Positions 1 through 7,334 of a DNA stretch of 29,027 bases are shown here, piece by piece (position 1 is the first letter of the stretch; each line of letters begins with the position of its first letter). Below the pieces are notes generated by a model. The model made no database searches. It was not told the origin of the DNA and saw nothing but the letters and a program-made list of their open reading frames with translations. The DNA is from Actinomycetota bacterium. GTDB taxonomy: Bacteria > Actinomycetota > Humimicrobiia > Humimicrobiales > Humimicrobiaceae. The translations under genes were made by a program, and so were the position numbers. Location of the stretch: contig JAQVHC010000004.1 in the NCBI GenBank assembly GCA_028696435.1, forward strand, positions 1-29,027. Reading direction: 5' to 3'.

Positions 1-921
1 CCATCCTTTCAGGATAGTGAAGATACAAAGCTAACGTTTATTGAAGAAGCTAAAGATAAGGAGCTTAAAGACATTGATGTAATATTTCTCTGTCTGCCAC
101 CGTATAAATCAATGGAATATTTAAAAGGAATATCCAATGATTATAATTTTAAAATTATAGATGTAGGCTCTGATTTCAGGCTGAAAAATCCGGAAGATTA
201 TAAATACTGGTATGGAGCAGAACATATCATAAAAGATAAGCTTTCTGAATTTGTTTACGGTCTTCCTGAAATATACAAGGAGGATATTGAAAAAAGTAAT
301 TGTGTAGCCAATCCGGGATGTTATCCCACGTCTATTTTGCTCGGTCTTGCTCCTGTATTTAAGGGTGGAATTGATATCAGAGATATATGTATTGATTCTA
401 AGTCAGGTGTTACAGGTGCCGGAAGAAAGCTAACCGAACAATATCTTTTTACCAGTATTGAAAATAATCTGTATGCATACTCAGCAGCGGGACACAGGCA
501 TATCGGGGAAATAGAGCAGGAGATTGAAAATATTGCAGGGAAAAAAATTAAAATAGATTTTACACCCCATCTTGTTCCACTGGACAGGGGAATATTTACA
601 TCAATATACTGTAAAACCGGTGCAATAGGAGAAAAGACAAGCGATATAGAGGAAAAGATATATAGTTCTTTTAGTAACTTCTGCAATGGTCTTCCATTTG
701 TAAAATTTGTGGGTAACGAAATACCGTTCCTTAAAGATGTAATAGGCACTAATATGTGTATGCTTGGTTATAAATTTGAAGAGAGGACCGGTATGCTTAA
801 GATTTTTTCAGTGATAGATAATCTTTTAAAAGGAGCTTCTGGCCAGGCGGTGCAGAATATGAACATAATGATGGGTTTTGACGAAAAAGAAGGATTAAAT
901 TTTAACGGATTGTTTTCTTAA
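1..921 (+). CDS. argC: N-acetyl-gamma-glutamyl-phosphate reductase, 5'-truncated by window edge
   Basis: Third step of arginine synthesis: NADPH-dependent reduction of N-acetylglutamyl-5-phosphate to the semialdehyde, in the cytosol. The frame is open from base 1, so 306 residues are visible and the N-terminal GxxGxxG dinucleotide-binding segment lies outside the window. An ATG at 112 exists, but the codons before it read as the family's DVIFLCLPP strand, so it is not the start. The catalytic Cys sits in NPGCYPT (codon 319-321), and the HRHIGEIEQE stretch carries the family's active-site His. First visible gene of the arg cluster. argJ follows after 23 bp. Identity is secure; only the start is unknown. 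Confidence 0.96.
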   Translation, partial: PSFQDSEDTKLTFIEEAKDKELKDIDVIFLCLPPYKSMEYLKGISNDYNFKIIDVGSDFRLKNPEDYKYWYGAEHIIKDKLSEFVYGLPEIYKEDIEKSNCVANPGCYPTSILLGLAPVFKGGIDIRDICIDSKSGVTGAGRKLTEQYLFTSIENNLYAYSAAGHRHIGEIEQEIENIAGKKIKIDFTPHLVPLDRGIFTSIYCKTGAIGEKTSDIEEKIYSSFSNFCNGLPFVKFVGNEIPFLKDVIGTNMCMLGYKFEERTGMLKIFSVIDNLLKGASGQAVQNMNIMMGFDEKEGLNFNGLFS

Positions 922-944
922 AAATGAAAGGAATGGACTTTTAA

Positions 945-2201
945 ATGGCAACGAAACAAAGCAAGAAGAACGAAAATATCAATAACTTTAATATTATAAA
1001 AGATGGGACAATAACCACTGTTCCGGGATTTTATGCCTCAGCATGTCACTGCGGCATTAAAAAATCGAAAAAGTCCGATATCTGCATAATATATACTCCA
1101 GAAGGCAGTATTTGCAGTGGTGTTTTTACAAAAAATAAATTCTGTGCAGCTCCGGTTCAGGTTACAAAAGAAGCACTAAAAAAAGGCGGGAGCATAAAAG
1201 CAGTTATTGTAAATAGCGGAGTTGCCAATGCGTGTACTGGTAAAACTGGATATGAGAATGCAAAGAAGACCATTGATATTGCGGCCGAATATTTAAATAT
1301 TGATGGCGAAAATATAATTGTGTCATCAACCGGGGTAATAGGGAAACAGCTTCCAATGGATAAAATTGAGTATGGAATAAAAGAGTGTTCTTCTAAATTA
1401 AGCAGTAACGGGGGACACGATGCTGCAAAAGCTATACTAACAACAGACCTGCAGACCAAAGAGGTGGCTGTTAGTTTTAATGCCGGAGATGGTGAGGATA
1501 TAATAATCGGTGGTATTGCAAAGGGCTCGGGTATGATAGAACCTGATATGGCAACACTTCTGGTATTTATAACAACAAATATTGGAATTTCAAAAAGCCT
1601 GCTTGACGAAATACTGCATGAGGAGACCGATAAAAGCTTTAATAGCATAACTATTGATGGCTGCCAGAGCACAAATGATATGGTTATTGTAATGGCAAAT
1701 GCTCAGAGCAGTGTATTTTTAAAGGATAAAAATAGCAAATATTATTATGATTTTAAAAATGCCTTTTCATATGTAATGAAAGACCTTGCAAAAAAAATAG
1801 TCCTGGATGGTGAAGGTGCGACAAAATTAATAAAAATAAAAGTGATTAATGCTAAAGGCATAGTAGATGCCAGGACGCTTGCTTTTAAAGTTGCTAACTC
1901 AAACCTCTTTAAATGTGCAATGTTTGGACAGGACCTTAACTGGGGAAGGATAAATGCAGCACTGGGTTCGGCAACTGGTTGTGAATTTAATCCTGATAAA
2001 GTTAAAATATATTTTGATGATATTTTAATTGTAGAAAATGGTATGGGAGTAGAATTTGATAAGGTAGAGGTAAAAAATATAATGAAAGAGAGAGAACTGG
2101 ATTTTACCATTGATTTAAATTGTGGTAATAAGAGCTTTGAAGTTTTAACTGCGGATCTTTCGTTTGATTATATAAAAATAAATGCACTTTATCGCACATA
2201 A
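945..2201 (+). CDS. argJ: Bifunctional glutamate N-acetyltransferase / amino-acid acetyltransferase
   Basis: ArgJ moves the acetyl group from N-acetylornithine to glutamate, recycling it. Many members also make acetylglutamate from acetyl-CoA. The 418-residue protein shows the self-cleavage region KGSGMIEPDMATLL with the expected Ala203-Thr204 junction, Thr204 being the N-terminal nucleophile of the beta chain. TTDLQTKE and GQDLNWGRINAALG are further family blocks, and the C-terminus ends in the usual KIN-x-x-YRT form. ATG at 945 has an AAAGGA-type ribosome site about 14 bases upstream. No argA or argE is in the window, which fits the cyclic pathway. Whether it is bifunctional or transferase-only cannot be told from the sequence. 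Confidence 0.95.
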   Translation: MATKQSKKNENINNFNIIKDGTITTVPGFYASACHCGIKKSKKSDICIIYTPEGSICSGVFTKNKFCAAPVQVTKEALKKGGSIKAVIVNSGVANACTGKTGYENAKKTIDIAAEYLNIDGENIIVSSTGVIGKQLPMDKIEYGIKECSSKLSSNGGHDAAKAILTTDLQTKEVAVSFNAGDGEDIIIGGIAKGSGMIEPDMATLLVFITTNIGISKSLLDEILHEETDKSFNSITIDGCQSTNDMVIVMANAQSSVFLKDKNSKYYYDFKNAFSYVMKDLAKKIVLDGEGATKLIKIKVINAKGIVDARTLAFKVANSNLFKCAMFGQDLNWGRINAALGSATGCEFNPDKVKIYFDDILIVENGMGVEFDKVEVKNIMKERELDFTIDLNCGNKSFEVLTADLSFDYIKINALYRT

Positions 2202-2258
2202 AAAAACATAGGTATGTATATTAAAAAAATAAAGATATATAAAATAAAAAAATATAAA

Positions 2259-2283
2259 TAGCAGCTCTATAAAAACGCTGCTA
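2259..2283 (+). other. Small hairpin in the argJ-argB gap
   Basis: TAGCAGC (2259-2265) and GCTGCTA (2277-2283) form a 7-bp perfect stem with an 11-base loop in the otherwise A-rich 129-bp gap between argJ and argB. No T-run follows, so it is unlikely to end transcription. It could be an mRNA processing or stability element. The rest of the gap shows only A/T runs and the argB ribosome site (AAGAAGG, about 2315-2321). Confidence 0.3.
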
Positions 2284-2330
2284 AGAAGAAACTTAAAAGA
2301 AAGCAAAGATAATTTAAAGAAGGTAATAAG

Positions 2331-3251
2331 ATGATATATAAAAAAAATTATGACATAAAAACCGATGAAGCTTATAGCAATAAGGTTGAAGTTCTGCTTG
2401 AATCTCTGCCATATATAAAAGAGTATTTTGATAAAATTGTCATTGTAAAGATAGGTGGAAGCATGATGGAGAACGACAGCGTACTGGAAAGTGTTCTTAA
2501 TGACCTGATTTTGATGAAGTATGTTGGTATAAAAGTAGTACTTGTTCATGGTGGAGGCAGGCAGATCAATGAGATAGCACTTAAAAAAGGAATAAAACCG
2601 GAATTTGTTGACGGGCTAAGGGTAACCGGTAGCGACATGATTGAAATAGTAAAAATGGTGCTTATAGGAAATATAAATACCAGAATAGTATCTTTTCTTA
2701 ACAGGCACGGGAGCATAGCGGTAGGAATATCCGGCAACGATGGCTGTTTTATAGAATGCAGCAAGAGAAAATATAAAAAGAATGGAAAAGAAATAGATCT
2801 TGGATTTGTTGGAGAGATTGAAAATATTAATTCTGTATTTTTAAATAATATCCTGGAGAATGGTTATATACCGGTTATTGCTACGCTTGGAGCAGACAAT
2901 AAAGGAAATATATATAATATAAATGCAGATACATGTGCCGCAAGAATTGCGATTTCACTCAGTGCAAAGAAAATGATTCTTCTTACCGATGTTGACGGGA
3001 TAATGATTGAAAATGAAAAAGGCAGTAAAGAACTGGTATCAAAATTGACAGCAGAGGAATGTTTAAAACTAATAGATTCAGGAAAAATAAGTTCCGGGAT
3101 GATTCCAAAAGTTATGGCCTGCATTGATGCATTAAAAAATGGAGCTGAAAGAACCCATATATTAAACGGAGTAAAAAAACATTCAATACTAGTGGAAATA
3201 TTTACAGATAAAGGCATTGGAACAATGATAACAGACAGCGAGGTAGAATAG
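2331..3251 (+). CDS. argB: Acetylglutamate kinase
   Basis: Phosphorylates N-acetylglutamate with ATP, the usual feedback-controlled step of the acetylated arginine pathway. The amino-acid kinase fold is visible as VKIGGSMM (Lys40 with the glycine loop), VLVHGGGRQIN (about 71-80) and NADTCAARIAISLSAKKMILLTDVDG. The protein is 306 residues, with roughly 35 residues before the first strand. Such an N-terminal helix is characteristic of the hexameric, arginine-inhibited enzymes, so feedback inhibition by arginine is likely but inferred. ATG at 2331 has AAGAAGG about 9 bases upstream. argD follows after 2 bp, so the two are probably translated together. Confidence 0.96.
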   Translation: MIYKKNYDIKTDEAYSNKVEVLLESLPYIKEYFDKIVIVKIGGSMMENDSVLESVLNDLILMKYVGIKVVLVHGGGRQINEIALKKGIKPEFVDGLRVTGSDMIEIVKMVLIGNINTRIVSFLNRHGSIAVGISGNDGCFIECSKRKYKKNGKEIDLGFVGEIENINSVFLNNILENGYIPVIATLGADNKGNIYNINADTCAARIAISLSAKKMILLTDVDGIMIENEKGSKELVSKLTAEECLKLIDSGKISSGMIPKVMACIDALKNGAERTHILNGVKKHSILVEIFTDKGIGTMITDSEVE

Positions 3252-3253
3252 AT

Positions 3254-4465
3254 ATGAATGATGATATCATGAAAAATACTTCTCTATATGAGACCGGTGA
3301 TAAATATCTTATGCATACCTACAAAAGATTACCGGTAATATTTACAGAGGCAAGAATGCAATATCTATGGGATACTGAAGGTAATAAATATCTTGATTTT
3401 ATAGCCGGTTATGGTTGCCTTAATGTAGGGCACAGCAATAAATATGTGGTCAAAGCCTTAAGAGAACAGATTGGCAAAATTATTCAACCTTCAAATATTT
3501 ATTACAACATACCCCAGATCATGCTGGCGAAGAAACTATGTGAGATTTCCGGGTTTGGAGAAAAAGTTTTTTTTGCTAATAGTGGTACTGAATCAATTGA
3601 AGGTGCAATAAAACTTGCAAGAAAATATTCAACAGATAATTATGATTCTTCACGATACGAGATAATAACTTTTAAAAAAGCTTTTCATGGAAGGACGCTG
3701 GGAGCTCTGGCAGCTACCGCTCAGATTGAAAAACAAAAATTATTCGAGCCTTTGCTTGCAGGTTTTAAATATGCTGAACTTAACAATATAGAATCTGTAA
3801 AAGCGCTGCTGAATGAAAACACATGCGCCATTATGCTGGAACCGGTTCAGGGTGAGGGTGGTATTTATCCTGCAGATAAGAAATTTATTAAAAACTTAAG
3901 GGATATATGCAGTGAGAAAAACATACTGCTTATTCTGGATGAAATACAAACAGGATTCGGCAGAACCGGAAGCATGTTTGCATATGAGAATTTTGAAATC
4001 AAACCGGATATTCTGGTAGTAGCAAAAAGCCTTGGTGGTGGGATGCCTATAGGAGCGATAATTTCTACTGAAGAGATAGCTAAAAGTTTTAGTCCGGGAA
4101 CACATGGTTCAACATTTGGCGGGAATGCCGCATCGTGCGCAGCAGGACTTTCGGTAATAGATTATATTATTAAAAACAACCTTGCTGAAAAATCTAAAAA
4201 GCTGGGGAAATATTTAATGGATGAATTATTAAAAATTAAAAATAAATATCCGGTGGTAAAAGAGATTAGAGGGATGGGGCTTATGATAGGGATGGAGTTT
4301 AATGAACCAGTTGCGGAAAAAATAGTGATAGATGCCCTTGGTGATAAACTGGTTCTTAACAGGGTATCTGATACTATTCTGAGATTTCTTCCACCGCTTG
4401 TTATAACAAGGGAAAATATAGATACTCTTACAGGGTGGCTTGATGCCGAGATTAAGGAGTTATAA
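3254..4465 (+). CDS. argD: Acetylornithine aminotransferase
   Basis: PLP-dependent class III aminotransferase that converts N-acetylglutamate semialdehyde to N-acetylornithine. At 403 residues it has normal length. Key blocks are the GTESIEGAIKLAR cofactor loop, TFKKAFHGRTLGALAATAQ, LDEIQTGFGRTG with the PLP-contacting Asp, and VVAKSLGGGMPIGA with the Schiff-base Lys258. The ATG at 3254 lies 2 bp after argB, and its ribosome site (GAGGT, about 3240) is inside the argB end. argD enzymes often also serve as succinyl-DAP aminotransferase, but this genome carries dapL (23097-24260), so that second role may not be needed. Confidence 0.95.
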   Translation: MNDDIMKNTSLYETGDKYLMHTYKRLPVIFTEARMQYLWDTEGNKYLDFIAGYGCLNVGHSNKYVVKALREQIGKIIQPSNIYYNIPQIMLAKKLCEISGFGEKVFFANSGTESIEGAIKLARKYSTDNYDSSRYEIITFKKAFHGRTLGALAATAQIEKQKLFEPLLAGFKYAELNNIESVKALLNENTCAIMLEPVQGEGGIYPADKKFIKNLRDICSEKNILLILDEIQTGFGRTGSMFAYENFEIKPDILVVAKSLGGGMPIGAIISTEEIAKSFSPGTHGSTFGGNAASCAAGLSVIDYIIKNNLAEKSKKLGKYLMDELLKIKNKYPVVKEIRGMGLMIGMEFNEPVAEKIVIDALGDKLVLNRVSDTILRFLPPLVITRENIDTLTGWLDAEIKEL

Positions 4466-5395
4466 ATGAAAAAAGATTTTTTAACTTTGAAAGATTATTC
4501 CGCAGATGAAATTGAGTACATACTTAATCTTTCGCTGGAAATCAAAAAAGATAAAGATAGCTATTGCAATATCTTAAAAGGGAAAAATATTGCCATATTA
4601 TTTGATAAACATTCTACCAGGACCAGGTTATCTTTCGAAGTGGGTATAAACCAGCTGGGTGGTAATGTGATAGTTCTGGATGCGAAAAGCCTGCAGCTGG
4701 GTAGAGGAGAGTCATATATTGATACAGCAAAGGTCTTTTCATTATATCTAGATGGGGTGATAATAAGGACTTTTAGCCAGGAAACTTTAGAAATATTTGC
4801 AAAATATGGGAGTATACCGGTAATAAATGGCCTTACTGATACCTATCATCCATGCCAGGTGCTGGCAGATATGCTGACCTTAAAAGAACTTGGAATGTTG
4901 AATAAAAAAATTAAGTTTACCTATATTGGTGACAGCAATAATGTAACCAACAGCCTTATTATAGGGTTTTCAAAACTTGGTATTGATATAACCATAGGCT
5001 GCCCTGAAAAATATTCTCCTGCAAAAGAGATTCTTGAATATGCTGAAAGTCAGAAAAATGGCAGTAAAGTCAATATAATAAACAATCCAGTTGATGCAGT
5101 AAGGGACGCTGATGTTATTTATACAGATGTGTGGTTTAGTATGGGGCAGGAAATGGATGATAAAAAACTGGAGGAACTGGAAAAATATCAGATTAACTCT
5201 GACCTCCTGAAATATGCAAAAAAAGAAGTAAAAATAATGCACTGTCTACCGGCGCATACGGGACAGGAAATTACATCTGAAGTTCTGTATGGTGAAAATT
5301 CGATTGTCCTTAAACAGGCGGAAAATCGCCTTCATGCACAAAAAGGACTGCTTGTTTATATATATGGGAAGCTATACAGGGAAAATAAAAAATAA
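4466..5395 (+). CDS. argF: Ornithine carbamoyltransferase, anabolic
   Basis: Makes citrulline from ornithine and carbamoyl phosphate. The 309-residue protein has the carbamoyl-phosphate loop STRTR (50-54), HPCQ (128-131), the ornithine-side block DVWFSMGQE and the HCLPAHTGQEIT loop with the catalytic Cys, all intact. The start codon directly abuts the argD stop, with the ribosome site AAGGAG inside the argD end, so translation is coupled. Its place between argD and argR marks it as the biosynthetic rather than the deiminase-pathway enzyme. carAB is not in the window. Confidence 0.96.
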   Translation: MKKDFLTLKDYSADEIEYILNLSLEIKKDKDSYCNILKGKNIAILFDKHSTRTRLSFEVGINQLGGNVIVLDAKSLQLGRGESYIDTAKVFSLYLDGVIIRTFSQETLEIFAKYGSIPVINGLTDTYHPCQVLADMLTLKELGMLNKKIKFTYIGDSNNVTNSLIIGFSKLGIDITIGCPEKYSPAKEILEYAESQKNGSKVNIINNPVDAVRDADVIYTDVWFSMGQEMDDKKLEELEKYQINSDLLKYAKKEVKIMHCLPAHTGQEITSEVLYGENSIVLKQAENRLHAQKGLLVYIYGKLYRENKK

Positions 5396-5396
5396 A

Positions 5397-5434
5397 ACAA
5401 AATTTTGTGTTACATATTGAGTTACTTGAGTTAC
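5397..5434 (+). repeat. Palindrome and tandem TTGAGTTAC repeat upstream of argR
   Basis: The 81-bp gap between argF and argR contains a 12-bp perfect palindrome ACAAAATTTTGT (5397-5408) and then two exact tandem copies of TTGAGTTAC (5417-5425 and 5426-5434), preceded by a further GTTAC at 5409-5413. The three GTTAC units lie 12 and 9 bp apart. It could be an operator or part of an internal promoter for argR. The half-sites do not match the known ArgR consensus TGAAT-N4-ATTCA. A T-run follows at about 5450-5456. Confidence 0.3.
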
Positions 5435-5476
5435 ATAATTTAATATAATTTTTTTTAAAGGAGACAGAGCATAGTA

Positions 5477-5959
5477 ATGCCAGAAAAGAGTAAATCAAAA
5501 ATGGGCAGGTCTGAGAGGCTCGGTGCTATAAAAGAAATAATAAATACAAAAAAGATCTCATCCCAGGAAGAACTATTAAATGAATTAATAAAAAAGGGAT
5601 ATAATGTAACACAATCAACAGTTTCAAGGGATCTTAATTATCTGGGTGTTGTAAGAGTAAGAAATTACCAGCAGAAGGAATATTATGCAATTAAAGGTAC
5701 AGCATTTGAGGGAAATATTATTGACCCTGAAAAATTTAAAACAAAATTGAGAGAAAGCGTTGTGTCTTTAAAAAGAGCTGAAAATATAATTGTTATAAAA
5801 ACATTTCCCGGAGAAGCCCAGGGAACAGCAGCAGTAATTGATGGTATGAACTTTGTTGAAATTCTTGGCACTGTTGCAGGAGATGATACTATAATCTGTG
5901 TAACAGATAGTTCTGATAATGCTGATAGAATAATTAAGATGATGCAGGAACAATTATAA
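5477..5959 (+). CDS. argR: Arginine repressor ArgR/AhrC
   Basis: Arginine-responsive DNA-binding regulator of the arg genes. The N-terminal winged helix includes SSQEELLNELIKKGYNVTQS followed by the recognition helix TVSRDLNYLGVVRV, a strong ArgR signature. The C-terminal hexamerisation and arginine-binding domain ends with EILGTVAGDDTIICV, including the GDD that contacts arginine in the family. Length is 160 residues versus about 150, the extra being a basic N-terminal tail. The ribosome site AAAGGAGA lies 5' of the ATG at 5477. Being inside the cluster it controls, it probably regulates its own transcript. Candidate targets are the inverted repeats before argG (6085-6118). Confidence 0.95.
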   Translation: MPEKSKSKMGRSERLGAIKEIINTKKISSQEELLNELIKKGYNVTQSTVSRDLNYLGVVRVRNYQQKEYYAIKGTAFEGNIIDPEKFKTKLRESVVSLKRAENIIVIKTFPGEAQGTAAVIDGMNFVEILGTVAGDDTIICVTDSSDNADRIIKMMQEQL

Positions 5960-5977
5960 ATAAGCTTACAATTAAGT

Positions 5978-6053
5978 CCCTGCAAGTCTCTGTTATCAGG
6001 TGACCATACTATAACAGGAAGCAGGGCGGAGGTGGTTTTACAGGCTGCCTTTT
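5978..6053 (+). promoter_or_regulatory. Structured two-hairpin element between argR and argG
   Basis: CCCTGC (5978-5983) pairs with GCAGGG (6021-6026), and inside it CTGTTAT (5990-5996) pairs with ATAACAG (6011-6017), giving a long two-part hairpin. Immediately after, GGCGG (6025-6029) can pair with CTGCC (6045-6049, one G-U), followed by TTTT (6050-6053). AAGCAG (6019-6024) can alternatively pair with CTGCCTT (6045-6051, one bulged C). The last pairings compete with the first stem, the layout of an attenuator. It may instead simply be the 3' end of the argC-R transcript. No known riboswitch or T-box core was recognised. Confidence 0.45.
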
Positions 6054-6084
6054 AGAAATAAATTTTTAAAAACAACCCGGTAAT

Positions 6085-6118
6085 ATTATCGGTATAATGG
6101 AAATATTATCAGTATAAT
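6085..6118 (+). promoter_or_regulatory. Tandem inverted repeats upstream of argG, candidate ArgR operator pair
   Basis: Two 14-bp boxes, ATTATCGGTATAAT (6085-6098) and ATTATCAGTATAAT (6105-6118), each have perfect 5-bp arms around a 4-bp centre and are spaced exactly 20 bp centre to centre. ArgR operators are typically paired 5-4-5 palindromes about two helix turns apart, so the geometry fits. The half-site ATTAT differs from the usual TGAAT. Each box ends in a perfect TATAAT (6093-6098, 6113-6118), so a bound repressor would cover a possible -10 element, but no good -35 was found. The pair lies 16 bp before the argG ATG. Confidence 0.4.
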
Positions 6119-6134
6119 TAATGAAAGGAACAAT

Positions 6135-7334
6135 ATGAACAACAAAGTAGTGCTGGCATATTCAGGAGGGCTCGATACCTCAATTTCTATAAAATGGATT
6201 AAAGAAAAATATAATATGGAAGTGATAGCGGCTTTAATAGACTGTGGACAGCCAGGCGACCTTAATGGTGCTTATGAAAGGGCGCTTGAAATAGGAGCCT
6301 GCAAATCGGTTATTATTGACGCAAAAAATGAATTTGTGAACGATTATATTTTTCCCTCAATAAAAGCAAACCTGAAATATGAAAAGAAATATCCGCTGGC
6401 AACAGCACTTGCAAGACCACTGATAGTAAAAAAATTAGTGGATATAGCAAAAAAAGAAGGCGCTAAAGCTGTTGCTCACGGCTGCACAGCAAAAGGTAAT
6501 GACCAGGTACGTTTTGATGTAGGAATAAGAACTCTTGCGCCGCATTTACAAATAATAGCACCACAGAGGGAGTGGGTTATATCGAGAGAGGAAGCAATTA
6601 AATATGCGATGCAATATAATATTAAAGTACCTGTTACTAAAAAAAGCCCGTACAGTATTGATGAAAACCTCTGGGGCAGAAGTGTTGAATGCGGAGTACT
6701 TGAAAATGCCTGGAATGAACCTCCGGAGGATGTATATGAATGGACAAAAATAACAAAGAATAAAGATGAATTTGAATATCTGGAAATAGGATTTAATGAA
6801 GGAATTCCGGTTTCACTTAACGGTAAGAATATTCCTGCTGTTGACCTTGTCAGAGAGCTTAACGAAATTGGAGGTTCTTACGGCATAGGGAGAATTGATA
6901 TGGTTGAAAACAGGCTTATCGGCATAAAGTCAAGAGAAATATATGAATCTCCTGCTGCAGAAATTTTAATTGAAGCACACAGGCAACTTGAATCACTGGT
7001 TCTTGATAGAGAGCTTACTCATTATAAATATATGCTGGAAGAAAAACTTGCAGAGCTTGTTTACTACGGATTATGGTTCACCCCATTGAGGGAATGCCTG
7101 TGTTCATTTATTGAAAAGAGCCAGGAGCATGTTACGGGAATTGTAAAGGTTAAACTGGAACATAAAAGTTTTATTGTTGTGGGCAGGAAATCTGATTATT
7201 CTTTATATGATGAAGGTCTTGCCACTTATAATAAAGATGATAAGTTTGACCATACCCATTCAGAAAGTTTTATCAAGTTATGGGGTTATCCTTATGAGTT
7301 ATTAGGGAAAAAAGGAAGAATCAATGAAAAATAA
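6135..7334 (+). CDS. argG: Argininosuccinate synthase
   Basis: Joins citrulline and aspartate with ATP to form argininosuccinate. The N-terminal PP-loop AYSGGLDTS (8-16) binds ATP. HGCTAKGNDQVRF and YSIDENLWGRSVECGVLENAW are the diagnostic family blocks. At 399 residues it is full length. The ATG at 6135 follows AAAGGAAC, and the gene starts after a 175-bp regulated-looking gap, so argGH is probably a second transcription unit or an attenuated part of the first. Its 3' end overlaps argH by 11 bp in another frame. Confidence 0.97.
   Translation: MNNKVVLAYSGGLDTSISIKWIKEKYNMEVIAALIDCGQPGDLNGAYERALEIGACKSVIIDAKNEFVNDYIFPSIKANLKYEKKYPLATALARPLIVKKLVDIAKKEGAKAVAHGCTAKGNDQVRFDVGIRTLAPHLQIIAPQREWVISREEAIKYAMQYNIKVPVTKKSPYSIDENLWGRSVECGVLENAWNEPPEDVYEWTKITKNKDEFEYLEIGFNEGIPVSLNGKNIPAVDLVRELNEIGGSYGIGRIDMVENRLIGIKSREIYESPAAEILIEAHRQLESLVLDRELTHYKYMLEEKLAELVYYGLWFTPLRECLCSFIEKSQEHVTGIVKVKLEHKSFIVVGRKSDYSLYDEGLATYNKDDKFDHTHSESFIKLWGYPYELLGKKGRINEK

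Noticed and set aside
112..921. ATG at 112 as the argC start
   Set aside because: The frame is open upstream to base 1 and encodes a conserved ArgC strand before this Met, and no NADP-binding motif would be left.
1157..1672. Long antisense reading frame opposite argJ (and similar ones opposite argC, tyrS, rny and hflX)
   Set aside because: Ser/Ile/Phe-rich translations without motifs, fully inside well-conserved genes; they are shadows of biased codon use.
5971..6053. SRP RNA or T-box leader suggested by the AGGAAGCAG and GGAGGTGG strings before argG
   Set aside because: The SRP GGAA-loop helix and the T-box ACCGCG core are absent, and the strings lie in stems that do not match either fold.
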